A DNA stretch of 50,257 bases from Ramlibacter albus (GTDB lineage Bacteria; Pseudomonadota; Gammaproteobacteria; Burkholderiales; Burkholderiaceae_C): positions 1 through 50,257 of the forward strand of contig NZ_JACORU010000020.1 in the NCBI RefSeq assembly GCF_014297445.1, written 5' to 3'. A program made the position numbers and the translations under genes. Shown in pieces: positions 1 to 8,427 of this stretch. Each line of letters opens with the position of its first letter. The first letter of the stretch is position 1. Below the pieces are notes generated by a model, which saw nothing but the letters and a program-made list of their open reading frames with translations, was not told where the DNA came from and searched no databases.

Positions 1-2
1 CT

Positions 3-89
3 GCGGCGCTGGTCTTTCAAGATGACCTCTACGGAATCCGTATTCCTAGTCGTACTCACTGTCCTTCTCCTATCTCGAAAGATAAGCGA
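3..89 (+). pseudogene. possible upstream part of a frameshifted TOPRIM/ATPase gene
   Basis: Frame 3 is open from the window edge and reads AALVFQDDLYGIRIPSRTHC..SPISKDKR before a stop at 90-92. The next gene fragment is open in frame 2 from position 86, directly after a stop at 83-85. Joining ..SPISKDK to AIERVRRIRGL.. needs one lost base near position 86 and gives a smooth sequence. I infer that both pieces belong to one gene broken by a frameshift (or a sequencing error), with its start outside the window. The length is too short to name a family from this piece alone. Confidence 0.35.
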
Positions 90-166
90 TAGAACGGGTC
101 CGGAGAATCAGGGGGCTAGCTCACGACAAGCACATCCTCACGGAAGACGAAGTTCTAGAAGACTTC

Positions 167-610
167 TTGCGGTATCTCATCGAGCGCTATTGCACTCCGA
201 CTTTCTATCTTTATCAGGTAATTTACATCGGTGGATCGGTGCAGGTCGCGTCTCTGCTCGATCGCAATCGCACGGAGCACTTCTTCGGCCCCGAGAAAGA
301 TGTGATCTGTGTGCTGGACGGCGATCAGGCTAAGCAACCGCACGCTGGCGGCAACAACATCCTTTGTATCCCGCTCGATAGCGTCGAGAAGGCACTCTAT
401 GCCGCATTCAAGGCAGGCGACATCCCTTGCGCAACTGACTTGAACAGCCGTACGTTCCATCCAAACGGCAAGGAGCTGTTCAACGAGCTGCTTCGGATTG
501 GCGTGTTCACTCGCAGGCAGGTGTTCGAGTTCTTGTGCTCTCGGCACGAGAACGAGTTGTCTGCTTTCGCCGGGAAGTTGTCTGGGTTTCTCGGTGGGAA
601 GGTAACCTGA
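167..610 (+). CDS. C-terminal fragment of a TOPRIM-containing (OLD/AAA-like) protein
   Basis: The frame is open from 86 to 610. The only in-frame start-like codon is TTG at 167, with no ribosome binding site, so this is probably the tail of a longer protein. An acidic cluster (LTEDEVLEDFL, just upstream of 167), then YIGG and VICVLDGDQ, fit the Glu / Gly / DxD pattern of a TOPRIM nuclease domain, as found at the C-terminus of OLD-type ATPases. Base composition is clearly less GC-rich than the neighbouring operon, which suggests transfer. No ATPase motifs are present because the N-terminus lies off the window. The OLD/AAA assignment is an inference from three motifs; a hypothetical protein is the safe label. 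Confidence 0.5.
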   Translation: MRYLIERYCTPTFYLYQVIYIGGSVQVASLLDRNRTEHFFGPEKDVICVLDGDQAKQPHAGGNNILCIPLDSVEKALYAAFKAGDIPCATDLNSRTFHPNGKELFNELLRIGVFTRRQVFEFLCSRHENELSAFAGKLSGFLGGKVT

Positions 611-685
611 AGAGACCTATGCGGACCGCATCGTGCAGGGGTGCGCTCCGCTGCGACGACCAGGACCCCGTCTTCAGGGGGCACG

Positions 686-1660
686 CTACCCCCGAAAGTG
701 ACAAGCCACCCGATGCCCCGGCCCCGCCTCCTTCAACGGCGGCTGCTCCGTACTGCAAATCGGAAACTGCGCAATCGGACACCTTGTATGAAACCGGCAC
801 CCCCCCGGCGGATTCAACGGGCTCGGCACATCCCCCTTCAACACAATCCGCTTCCGCTTCACCTCCGGATCCGGCAGCGGCACCGCCGACAGCAGCGCCT
901 CCGTATACGGATGCAACGGCTTCGCATACAAATCCTTCGCCGGCGCAATCTCCGCAATCCGCCCGAGGTACATCACCGCCACGCGATCACTGAAGTGCTC
1001 CACCACCGACAGATCGTGCGCGATGAACAGGTACGTCAGCCCCAGCCGCCCCTGCAAATCCTGCAGCAGGTTGATCACCTGCGCCTGCACCGACACATCC
1101 AGCGCCGACACGGGCTCATCGCACACCACCAGCTTCGGGCTCACCGCCAGCGCCCGCGCAATCCCGATCCGCTGCCTTTGCCCACCTGAAAACTCGTGGG
1201 GATACCGCCGCAAGTGATCGGCATTCAACCCCACCAGCTCCAGCAACTCCACCACGCGATCCCGCGCCGCCTGCGGGTTCGGCGCCAGCTTGTGGATCAC
1301 CAGCGCCTCCCCCACGATCGCACCCACGGTCATCCGCGGGTTCAGCGACGCATACGGGTCCTGGAAGATGATCTGCATGTCCCGCGCAAGCGCACGCAAC
1401 TGCTCCTTGTCCTGCGCCAGGACGTCCTTGCCTTCGAAGAACACCTCACCGCCGGTAGGCTCGATCAACCGCAGCACACACCGCCCCGTGGTGCTCTTGC
1501 CGCAGCCGGATTCGCCGACGAGGCCCAGCGTCTCGCCGGGCGCAATGTCGAAGCTCACACCATCGACGGCATGCACCTTTCCGACAACGCGCTTGAGCAC
1601 GCCGCCATGCACCGGAAAGTGTTTCTGCAGGTTCCGGACTTTCAGCAAAGGCTCTGTCAT
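686..1660 (-). CDS. ABC transporter ATP-binding protein, OppF/DppF type
   Basis: This is the second ATPase of a peptide/nickel/opine-type importer, 324 aa, starting MTEPLLKVRNLQKHFP. The ATG overlaps the stop of the upstream ATPase gene by 4 bp (ATGA), so translation is probably coupled. Walker A GESGCGKST is at 49-57, Q-loop Q100, signature SGGQR at 158-162, Walker B D181-E182 and the switch His H215. The C-terminal oligopeptide/dipeptide extension (LHPYTEALL, then a Cys-rich segment GCRFHTRCP..C) is characteristic of OppD/OppF pairs. It should power import together with the preceding ATPase at the inner membrane. It is the last gene of the operon; a short GGGGG/CCCCC inverted repeat (677-693) lies over its stop codon. 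The substrate cannot be read from sequence. Confidence 0.93.
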   Translation of the reverse strand: MTEPLLKVRNLQKHFPVHGGVLKRVVGKVHAVDGVSFDIAPGETLGLVGESGCGKSTTGRCVLRLIEPTGGEVFFEGKDVLAQDKEQLRALARDMQIIFQDPYASLNPRMTVGAIVGEALVIHKLAPNPQAARDRVVELLELVGLNADHLRRYPHEFSGGQRQRIGIARALAVSPKLVVCDEPVSALDVSVQAQVINLLQDLQGRLGLTYLFIAHDLSVVEHFSDRVAVMYLGRIAEIAPAKDLYAKPLHPYTEALLSAVPLPDPEVKRKRIVLKGDVPSPLNPPGGCRFHTRCPIAQFPICSTEQPPLKEAGPGHRVACHFRG

Positions 1661-2640
1661 GCGGGGATCTCTTCGGCGCGGATGCAGGCCACCTTGTGGC
1701 CGGGTTCGATCTCCACCAGCGGCGGCGTGATGCCGCGGCAGGTGTCCACGGCCCACTTGCAGCGCGGCGCGAAGCGGCAGCCTTCGCCGGGCGAGATGAG
1801 CTTGGGCACGGTGCCCGGGATGGTCTCGAGCTTGCCGCGGTCGTGGCGGTTCTTGTCCACGCGCGGGATCGAGCGGATCAGGCCCTGCGTGTAGGGGTGC
1901 CGCGGCCGCGCGAAGAGCGGCTTCACCGGCGCCTCCTCCACGACCTTGCCCGCGTACATCACCACCACGCGCTGCGCCATCTCGGCCACCACGCCCATCG
2001 CGTGCGTGATGAGCATGATCGACATGCCCATGCGCTCCTTCAGCTCCTGCATCAGCTCCAGGATCTGCGCCTGGATCGTCACGTCGAGCGCGGTGGTCGG
2101 TTCGTCGGCGATCAAGAGGCGCGGGTTGCACGACAGCGCCATCGCGATCATCACGCGCTGGCGCATGCCGCCGCTGAACTGGTGCGGGTAGTCGTGCACG
2201 CGCCGCTCCGGCTGCGGGATCTGCACCAGCTTGAGCATCTCGATGGCATGCTCCAGCGCGGCCTTCTTGCCGTAGCCGCTGTGCAGCCGCACCGACTCGG
2301 AAATCTGGTCGCCCACGGTGTACACCGGGTTCAGCGACGTCATCGGCTCCTGGAAGACGATGGCGATCTCCTTGCTGCGGATCTTCTGCATCGCCTCCGC
2401 CGGCAGCGGCACCAGGTCCTGCCCCTGCCACATCACGCGGCCCGCGACGATGCGCCCCGGCGGCATCGGGATGAGCTTGAGCACGGTCATCGCGGTGACG
2501 GACTTGCCGCAGCCGGACTCGCCCACCACGCACACCGTCTCGCCGCTGTCCACCGAGATGTCCACGCCGTCCACGGCGTGCAGCCAGCCGTCGTCGGTCT
2601 GGAAGTGGGTCTTCAGGCCTTGTATGTCGAGCAGTGCCAC
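1657..2640 (-). CDS. ABC transporter ATP-binding protein, OppD/DppD type
   Basis: This is the first ATPase of the importer, 327 aa. Walker A GESGCGKSV lies at 40-48, with VFQEPMTSLNP (Q-loop), FSGGMRQRVMIAMAL (signature), LLIADEPTTALD (Walker B) and ITHAMGVVAE (switch His) following in order. The C-terminal HPYTQGLIRSIP and GCRFAPRCKWAVDTC segments are typical of the OppD family. It overlaps the permease stop by one base upstream and the OppF-type gene by 4 bp downstream. An OppD-OppF heterodimer energising the two permeases is the expected arrangement. The family is clear; the substrate class (peptide, opine, glutathione-like) is not. Confidence 0.93.
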   Translation of the reverse strand: MALLDIQGLKTHFQTDDGWLHAVDGVDISVDSGETVCVVGESGCGKSVTAMTVLKLIPMPPGRIVAGRVMWQGQDLVPLPAEAMQKIRSKEIAIVFQEPMTSLNPVYTVGDQISESVRLHSGYGKKAALEHAIEMLKLVQIPQPERRVHDYPHQFSGGMRQRVMIAMALSCNPRLLIADEPTTALDVTIQAQILELMQELKERMGMSIMLITHAMGVVAEMAQRVVVMYAGKVVEEAPVKPLFARPRHPYTQGLIRSIPRVDKNRHDRGKLETIPGTVPKLISPGEGCRFAPRCKWAVDTCRGITPPLVEIEPGHKVACIRAEEIPA

Positions 2641-3596
2641 TACATCACCTTCCGCGGGTTCAGCGCGTCGAGCAAACCGTCGCCGACGAAATTGATCGCC
2701 AGCACGGTCAAAAAGATCGCGATGCCGGGGAAGAGGGACCAGTGCGCAGCCACGTCCATGTAGTCGCGGCCGTCATAGAGGATTCGGCCCCACGTCGGGA
2801 TGTCGGGCGGGAAGCCCAGCCCCAGGAACGAGAGCGTCGACTCCGCGATGATGGCCGCGGCCACGTCGATCGTGGCGGCCACGATCACCGGGCCCAGGCT
2901 GTTGGGCAGGATGTGCCGCAGCACCTGGCGCGACGTGGTGGCGCCGAGCGCGCGCGCGGCCTCGACGAACTCCTTCTCCCTCAGCGAGAAGAACTGCGCC
3001 CGCACCAACCGCGCCACCGGCATCCATCGCAACCCGCCGATCACGAGCACGATCAGGATGAAGATGCCCACCTCCAGCCCGAACATCTGCTTGAGCGGCT
3101 CGCGGAACAAAAAGATCAGCAGCAGCAGCAGCGGCAGCGAGGGCAGGCTGAGGAACAGGTCCGTCACCCACATCAGCACCGTGTCGACCCAGCCGCGCGA
3201 CATGCCGGCCAGCGCGCCGATCAGCACGCCGATGCTGATGGCCGTGAGCATCGCCGCCATACCCACCGCCAGCGAGATGCGCCCGCCGTACAGGACGCGC
3301 GCGAGCAGGTCACGCCCGAGGTCGTCGGTGCCCAGCGGGTGCTGCAGGCTCGGGCCCGCGAGGCGCGCCTTGAAGTCGATGTCGTTGATGCCGACCTTGT
3401 AGACGAGCGGCCCGATGATCACCGACAGCACCAGGAAGCCCAGCACCCACAGGCCGATGTAAGCGAGCTTGTGGCGCTTGAAGCGCCGCCACGTGTCGCG
3501 CCACAGCGAGCTGGGCTTCGCCGAAGTACCTACAGGCTCCGCCGCGGCCGCCGCGGGCGTTTCAACTGTAGGTGATGCGAGGGTCGAGCCAGCCAT
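2640..3596 (-). CDS. ABC transporter permease, OppC/DppC type
   Basis: Inner-membrane permease of the importer, about 318 aa from MAGSTLASP; an ATG at 3611 would add five residues. An Ala/Pro-rich N-terminal tail is followed by a cytoplasmic WRRFKRHK segment, a first membrane helix (YIGLWVLGFLVLSVIIGPLV), and the conserved HPLGTDDLGRDLLARVLYGGRISL motif of OppC N-terminal regions. Several further helices follow. The EAA coupling loop (EFVEAARALGATTSRQVLRHILPNSLGPV) sits in the second half. The start overlaps the OppB-type gene by 35 bp, so the two permeases are probably translationally coupled. Confidence 0.92.
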   Translation of the reverse strand: MAGSTLASPTVETPAAAAAEPVGTSAKPSSLWRDTWRRFKRHKLAYIGLWVLGFLVLSVIIGPLVYKVGINDIDFKARLAGPSLQHPLGTDDLGRDLLARVLYGGRISLAVGMAAMLTAISIGVLIGALAGMSRGWVDTVLMWVTDLFLSLPSLPLLLLLIFLFREPLKQMFGLEVGIFILIVLVIGGLRWMPVARLVRAQFFSLREKEFVEAARALGATTSRQVLRHILPNSLGPVIVAATIDVAAAIIAESTLSFLGLGFPPDIPTWGRILYDGRDYMDVAAHWSLFPGIAIFLTVLAINFVGDGLLDALNPRKVM

Positions 3597-4521
3597 ACAG
3601 GATGTCCGCAACGAGATTGAAGAAGACCACCAGCGCGCTCAGCACGAACGTCACAGCCATGATGACGGGCGTGTCGTTGCGCAGGATCGCGTCGATCAGC
3701 AGCGAGCCGATGCCGGGGATGCGGAAGATCTGCTCGGTGACGATGGCGCCGCCGAAGATGGCGGGCAGCTGCAGCATCACCAGCGTCACCACCGGGATCA
3801 GCGCGTTGCGCACCACGTGGTGCACGATGACCGCTTGCTCGGCCAGCCCCTTGCTGCGGGCCGTGGTCACGTAATCGAGCTTGACGACGTCCAGCACCGC
3901 GGAGCGCACGTAGCGCATCCAGCTCGCGCCCTGGAACAGCCCCAGCACCATCACCGGCATGATCGACTGCTTGACGTGCTCCCAGATCCACGGCCAGCCG
4001 CTGCCTGGTATGTCCGCGCGGTAGACGAAGGGCAGCCAGCCGAGCTCGATGGAGAAGAGCAGGATGAACAGCACGCCGGTGAAGAACGTCGGCAGCGAGA
4101 AGCCCACGAACGCCACCGTGCTGGCGATGCGGTCGAACCACGAATAGGGCTTGACGGCCGCGAGGATGCCCACCGGCAGCGCGATGAGCAGCGCCAGCAG
4201 CTGCGACGCGCCGATGACCGCCATGGTCACCGGCAGGCGCTGCAGGATCAGCTTGTCCACGTCGATGCGGCTGACGAAGGAGAAGCCCCAGTTGCCCTGC
4301 GCCATGCTGGACGCCCAGTGGAAGTAGCGCTTCCACACCGGGTCGTCCAGGCCGAACTGCGCGCGCAGCGCGGCGCGCACCTCGGCCGGCACGTTGGGGT
4401 TCTGCGCCAGGTCCTCGAACGGGTCGCCCGGCGCGAGCGCGAGCACGGTGAAGAGCACGATGCTGATGCCCACCAGGCTGGGCAGCATCAGCACCAGGCG
4501 GCGGATGAGGTAGCGGCCCAC
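3562..4521 (-). CDS. ABC transporter permease, OppB/DppB type
   Basis: First permease of the importer, 319 aa, starting MGRYLIRRLVLMLPSLVGIS, the usual OppB opening (RYxxRRL plus a first helix). The periplasmic segment with APGDPF and later helices ending in LVADILYGWLDPRI match the family throughout. The EAA-type loop reads DYVTTARSKGLAEQAVIVHHVVRNALIPV. It lies 6 bp downstream of the binding-protein stop and overlaps the OppC-type gene. Length and motifs are complete, with no sign of damage. Confidence 0.93.
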   Translation of the reverse strand: MGRYLIRRLVLMLPSLVGISIVLFTVLALAPGDPFEDLAQNPNVPAEVRAALRAQFGLDDPVWKRYFHWASSMAQGNWGFSFVSRIDVDKLILQRLPVTMAVIGASQLLALLIALPVGILAAVKPYSWFDRIASTVAFVGFSLPTFFTGVLFILLFSIELGWLPFVYRADIPGSGWPWIWEHVKQSIMPVMVLGLFQGASWMRYVRSAVLDVVKLDYVTTARSKGLAEQAVIVHHVVRNALIPVVTLVMLQLPAIFGGAIVTEQIFRIPGIGSLLIDAILRNDTPVIMAVTFVLSALVVFFNLVADILYGWLDPRITYS

Positions 4522-4527
4522 CCTACG

Positions 4528-6321
4528 TCAAGCCGACGCCGTATGCCAGTGCGCCAGCGCCCACAGGTCGTTGTCCCACCCGGAGGAGTGCACGACCATC
4601 CGGCTGCTGACCGCCTGCACGCGCGGGCGGCCCACCACCGGGATGATGTGGTGGTCGGTGCACACCAGGTCGTTCATCCGGATGAACAGCGCTGCCCGCT
4701 TGGCGGGGTCCAGCTCGTTCTCGGCGGCGTCGTACGTCTTGTCGTACTCGGCGCTGCGCCAGCGGCAGATGTTGCGGCTGGCCCACTTGTTGGCCTTCTG
4801 CGCGCACTGGTCCGACTTGAACTGGTTCATGAACACCTGCGGGTCGGGGTCCGTCATGGTGGTCGTGTACATCTGCACGTCGGTCCAGAACTTCTGGTAC
4901 GTGTCGGGGTTGGCCACGTCGGAGCCGAAGAACACGGCGGCCGTCACGGACTTCAGCTCGAGGTCGATGCCGGCCTTGGTGGCGGCGTCCTTGACGATGG
5001 CCTGCGTCTTCTGCCGCGGCTGGTTCACCGAGGTCTGGTAGACGAACTTGAGCTTCACGTTGCCCTTGGCGCGGATGCCGTCCGGCCCTTTCTTCCACCC
5101 GGCCGCTTCGAGGATCTGGTTGGCCTTGTCGATGTTGAACTCGTACTTGAGGTTCTTGCTCTGCACGCGCGAGGGCGCGTTCAGGAAGTTCGCCGTGGCA
5201 AAGCCGGTGCGGCCGTAGATGAAGTCCTGCACGCCCTTGCGGTCCACCAGCAGCGCCATCGCGTCGCGCACCGCCTTGTCCTGGAAGGCGGGGTGCTTGC
5301 TCTTGATGCTGCCGCGCTCGCCGTCCACCTCGTTCCAGGGGTCGGTGGTGTTGAGCAGGATGAACTCGATGTTGCCGGTCTGCGTGATGGTGACCTTGCC
5401 CTTGCCGCCGGTTTCCAGCCGCTTGAGGATCTCGTCCTCCACCTGCAGGTTCCAGGCGTAGTCGTATTCACCCGTTTGCAGGACGGCACGCGCGGCGCCC
5501 ACGGCGTCGCCGCCGCCCTTCATCTCGATCGCGTCGAAGTGCGGCCGGTTGGGGATGTGGTAGTTGGGGTTGGCCTCGCCGCGCACCATGTCGCCCGGGG
5601 TGAAGCCCGTGATGCGATACGGGCCGGTGCCCACCGGCTTGATGTTGGCCGGTGCCTCGCGCGACTTCGCGCCGACGTAGGGGCCGAACACGTGCTTGGG
5701 GATGATCATGCCGCGCGGGCCGGAGAAGGGCTCGGCCCAGTACGGCGTGGGTTTCTGGAAGTGCACGCGGACGGTGTGCGAATCGACCTTTTCCACACGG
5801 ATGTGGTTGTAGGTGTCGATGGTCACGGTGGCCGTGGCGGGGTCCCTCGCGTATTCCCAGGTGAAGACCACGTCGTCGGCGGTGAAAGGCTGGCCGTCGT
5901 GCCAGGTGACGCCACGCTTGAGCTTCCAGGTGATCGTCTTCAGGTCGGCCGACACGCCGCCGTTTTCGCGGGTGGGCGCCTCGGCCGCGAGCACCGGGAT
6001 CATGTTGCCGTCGGCGTCCCACGAGTTCAGCGGCTCGTAGAAGATGCGCGAGCCTTCCTGCTCCTTGGTGCCGGCCGCGAAGTGCGGCTGCAGGTGCACG
6101 GGGCCCTGCCACCAGAGGATCTTGAGCGTGCCGCCGCCGCCGCGCCGGGTGGGCCGGTAGGCGGGCATGGTCTGCGCGCTGGCCACGCCGTAATGCATGA
6201 GCATCATGCCGGCCATCGGCGCGGTGAGGCCCAGCGAGATCATCTTCTGGACGAAGCTGCGGCGGGGCAGCTTGCCCTCGCGGACTTCTTCGACCAAAGC
6301 ACGGATAGCACGTTCGTCCAT
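4528..6321 (-). CDS. ABC transporter substrate-binding protein, family 5
   Basis: Periplasmic solute-binding protein, 597 aa, of the peptide/nickel/opine (SBP_bac_5) family. The start at MDERAIRAL is chosen over longer options because TTGGAG precedes it at normal spacing. Residues about 15-50 form an export signal with a twin-arginine motif (PRRSFVQKMISLGLTAP) ending near ASAQ, which suggests Tat export of a folded protein. Family hallmarks include the N-terminal GGGTLKILWWQGP strand, LKRGVTWHDGQPFTADDVVFTWEYA and PVGTGPYRITGFTPGD. It is the first gene of the five-gene operon and decides the ligand, which I cannot predict. The divergent amidohydrolase suggests an N-acylated or peptide-like compound. 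Confidence 0.92.
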   Translation of the reverse strand: MDERAIRALVEEVREGKLPRRSFVQKMISLGLTAPMAGMMLMHYGVASAQTMPAYRPTRRGGGGTLKILWWQGPVHLQPHFAAGTKEQEGSRIFYEPLNSWDADGNMIPVLAAEAPTRENGGVSADLKTITWKLKRGVTWHDGQPFTADDVVFTWEYARDPATATVTIDTYNHIRVEKVDSHTVRVHFQKPTPYWAEPFSGPRGMIIPKHVFGPYVGAKSREAPANIKPVGTGPYRITGFTPGDMVRGEANPNYHIPNRPHFDAIEMKGGGDAVGAARAVLQTGEYDYAWNLQVEDEILKRLETGGKGKVTITQTGNIEFILLNTTDPWNEVDGERGSIKSKHPAFQDKAVRDAMALLVDRKGVQDFIYGRTGFATANFLNAPSRVQSKNLKYEFNIDKANQILEAAGWKKGPDGIRAKGNVKLKFVYQTSVNQPRQKTQAIVKDAATKAGIDLELKSVTAAVFFGSDVANPDTYQKFWTDVQMYTTTMTDPDPQVFMNQFKSDQCAQKANKWASRNICRWRSAEYDKTYDAAENELDPAKRAALFIRMNDLVCTDHHIIPVVGRPRVQAVSSRMVVHSSGWDNDLWALAHWHTASA

Positions 6322-6482
6322 GGCAACTCCAATGTCTTTATTGATGCGTGCGAAAGAATGCGCGCAACGCCCTGAATGCGGCTCAGTGAAAACGCTTAGT
6401 GCAGCTACGCAAGCAACGTGCCCGCGCTTCACGCGGGGCGCGGCCGGTGCTGTAATGGCACCGCACACGAAGGAGTTTTTCG
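6322..6482. promoter_or_regulatory. divergent intergenic region between the ABC operon and the amidohydrolase
   Basis: This 161-bp gap must hold the promoters of both the ABC operon (minus) and the amidohydrolase (plus). Shine-Dalgarno sequences are visible at both ends: TTGGAG for the binding protein and GAAGGAG about 8 nt before the amidohydrolase ATG. A GC-rich stretch with internal complementarity (CGCGGGGCGCGGCCGG) lies near 6436-6450. I see no convincing -35/-10 pair or clear operator. Confidence 0.4.
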
Positions 6483-7748
6483 ATGGACGCAGCAGTCACC
6501 CCCGCCCATTCCCTGGCCGCCCTCGTCGAGGAGGCGGCCCGCGCGCTGGAGCCGCGCGTCATTGCCTGGCGGCGGGACATCCATGAGCACCCGGAGCTCG
6601 GCAACCGCGAGGTGCGCACGGCGGGCATCGTGGCCGAGCACCTGCGCAAGCTGGGCCTCGACGAGGTGCGCACCGGTGTGGCGTACACGGGCGTCGTCGG
6701 CCTGCTGAAGGGCGGCAAGCCGGGCCCGGTGGTGGCGCTGCGCGCCGACATGGACGGCCTGCCTGTCACCGAGGAGACGGGCCTGCCCTTCGCATCGAAA
6801 GTACGCACGCAGTGGCAGGGGGAAGAGGTGGGCGTGATGCATGCCTGCGGCCACGACTGCCACGTCGCCATCCTGATGGGCGTGGCCGAGATCCTGGCCG
6901 GCATGCGCGATCAGCTGCCCGGCACGGTCAAGTTCATCTTCCAGCCCGCCGAGGAGATGCCGCCGGCCGGCGAGGAGGGCGGTGCCAGGCTGATGATCCA
7001 GGAGGGTGCGCTGGAGAAGCCCGTGCCCAAGGCGATCTTCGGGCTGCACGTCAGCTCGCGGCTGAACGCCGGCACCATCGGCTGGCGCGAGGGGCCGGTG
7101 ATGGCGAGCTCGGACCCGCTGGAGATCGAGGTGAAGGGCAAGCAGACGCACGGCGCCGCGCCGTGGCTGGGCGTGGACCCGATCCTCACCTCGGCGCAGA
7201 TCGTGATGGGGCTGCACACGCTGGTGTCGCGCACCGTCGACATCACGCGCGAGCCGGCGGTGGTGACGGTTGGCAGCATCAAGGGCGGCAACCGCGGCAA
7301 CATCATCCCGGACGGGGTGCGCATGCAGGGCACGATCCGCACCTTCGACGAGGGCATGCGGGATGACTTGCATGAGCGCATCACCACGCTGGCCGAATCC
7401 ATCGCCAAGGGCAACCGCGCGGAATGCCGGGTGTGCATCAACAAGGGTTACGACGTCACTTACAACGACCCGGCTTTGACGGCGCAGTTCGTGCCCACGC
7501 TGGAGCGCGTGGCTGGTGCGTCAAACGTGGTGCGCGTGGACAAGGTGACCGGCTCGGAGGACTTCTCGTTCTTCCAGAAGCTGGTGCCGGGGTTGTTCTT
7601 CTTCGTCGGCGCTACGGCGCCGGGGATCGACCCGACGAAGACGTATTCGAATCACTCGCCGAAGTTCATGGTGGATGAGGATGCGCTGTTGCAGGGGTTG
7701 CGCGCCCTCACGCACGTGACTTGTGATTTCCTGGAGGCGAATGCCTGA
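6483..7748 (+). CDS. M20 family metallo-amidohydrolase (hippurate hydrolase/N-acyl amino acid amidohydrolase type)
   Basis: Zinc-dependent amidohydrolase, 421 aa, that should cleave an N-acyl or peptide-like amide in the cytoplasm. A strong GAAGGAG site precedes the ATG. The metal-binding region HACGHDCH is at 120-127, the catalytic Glu pair in FQPAEEMPPAGEEGG follows, and a late His lies in YSNHSPKF near the C-terminus. The middle part (KGKQTHGAAPWLGVDPI) is the dimerisation domain. It is divergent from an ABC importer, so uptake and hydrolysis of one substrate is a reasonable inference. The last 156 bp are repeated, 90% identical, beyond the toxin-antitoxin genes at 8431-8586. Confidence 0.92.
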   Translation: MDAAVTPAHSLAALVEEAARALEPRVIAWRRDIHEHPELGNREVRTAGIVAEHLRKLGLDEVRTGVAYTGVVGLLKGGKPGPVVALRADMDGLPVTEETGLPFASKVRTQWQGEEVGVMHACGHDCHVAILMGVAEILAGMRDQLPGTVKFIFQPAEEMPPAGEEGGARLMIQEGALEKPVPKAIFGLHVSSRLNAGTIGWREGPVMASSDPLEIEVKGKQTHGAAPWLGVDPILTSAQIVMGLHTLVSRTVDITREPAVVTVGSIKGGNRGNIIPDGVRMQGTIRTFDEGMRDDLHERITTLAESIAKGNRAECRVCINKGYDVTYNDPALTAQFVPTLERVAGASNVVRVDKVTGSEDFSFFQKLVPGLFFFVGATAPGIDPTKTYSNHSPKFMVDEDALLQGLRALTHVTCDFLEANA

Positions 7749-7773
7749 TCGAGCGACGCATTACAATACGTAC

Positions 7774-8007
7774 ATGGGTAAGGAATTGACGGAATCCACG
7801 CTCACCGCCAAGGGCCAGACGACGGTGCCAGCCGACGTCCGGGCGCTCGTGCACGCCGAGCCAGGCACGCGACTCGTCTGGTCCGTAATGCCTGACGGAA
7901 CCATCATCGTTCGTGCCAAGACGAAGTCCATCCTGGACATGGCCGGGCTGCTCAAGGCGCCGAAAGGCAAGCGCGTTACTGTCGACAAGATGAGCCCTCT
8001 GCGCTGA
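7774..8007 (+). CDS. AbrB/MazE-like antitoxin
   Basis: Small DNA-binding antitoxin, 77 aa. The swapped-hairpin AbrB fold is visible as TLTAKGQTTVPADVRALVHAEPGTRLVW..DGTIIVRAK. It should bind its own promoter and neutralise the PIN toxin that follows; the stop and the toxin start overlap (TGATG), typical of such pairs. The start is uncertain. ATG 7774 gives a normal AbrB N-terminus and lies just after a -10-like TACAAT (7762-7767), which would mean a leaderless transcript. ATG 7741 has GGAGG only 3 nt upstream and overlaps the amidohydrolase. The family is clear, the partner is inferred from position. Confidence 0.8.
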   Translation: MGKELTESTLTAKGQTTVPADVRALVHAEPGTRLVWSVMPDGTIIVRAKTKSILDMAGLLKAPKGKRVTVDKMSPLR

Positions 8008-8408
8008 TGCCGGCGCTCGACACCAACGTCCTCGTGCGATTCGTCGTTCGCGACGACAACACCCAACTCGCAGCTGCGCGAAGGTTGATCGAAGCTTGCG
8101 TGGCACAGGGATCGGAGCTGTTCGTGCCGGCAACGGTCGTGCTCGAACTGGAGTGGGTGCTGCGCACGAGTTACGGCTTCGGCAAGGAAGTCGTGCTGCA
8201 GGTGCTCGCGGGCCTGTTCTCGACCGCCGAACTCGTGTTCGAATCGGAGCAGGCGCTCGAGGTGGCGCTGCAACTCTACCGCGACGGCTCGGCGGACTTC
8301 GCCGACTGCGTCCACATTGCACTGTCGGCCCAGGCTGGTGAGCTGCCGTTGTGGACATTCGACAGGAAAGCGGCGCGGATCAACGGTGCGCAGATGCTGG
8401 GGCGCTGA
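8007..8408 (+). CDS. PIN-domain ribonuclease toxin, VapC type
   Basis: Toxin of the pair, 133 aa. Acidic residues of a PIN nuclease site are present in order: D5 in ALDTNVLVRF, the Glu pair in VLELEWVL (about 47-49), and the DGSADFADCVHIA segment, with a further Asp in WTFDRKAARI. The family cleaves RNA in a Mg-dependent way, often tRNA or rRNA; the target here is unknown. Translation is coupled to the antitoxin by a TGATG overlap. The stop codon lies directly against a 19-bp repeat of the dctM-like 3' end. Confidence 0.85.
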   Translation: MPALDTNVLVRFVVRDDNTQLAAARRLIEACVAQGSELFVPATVVLELEWVLRTSYGFGKEVVLQVLAGLFSTAELVFESEQALEVALQLYRDGSADFADCVHIALSAQAGELPLWTFDRKAARINGAQMLGR

Positions 8409-8427
8409 CTAACCCACGTACTTCACC
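8409..8427 (-). repeat. 19-bp copy of the DctM-like gene 3' end
   Basis: CTAACCCACGTACTTCACC here is identical to 10254-10272, where it encodes the last residues and stop of the TRAP permease on the minus strand (VKYVG-stop). It starts one base after the toxin stop and runs straight into the amidohydrolase tail copy. An exact 19-mer repeated in 50 kb and ending at a stop codon is unlikely by chance. Confidence 0.85.

Noticed and set aside
686..2533. One 615-aa ABC protein
   Set aside because: Only the part from ATG 1660 matches OppF. The upstream portion is an out-of-frame reading of the OppD-type gene.
3469..6375. A 968-aa open frame antisense to the ABC operon
   Set aside because: Its His/Arg/Asp/Val-rich low-complexity protein is the shadow expected of high-GC codon usage; the opposite strand encodes clear ABC transporter proteins.
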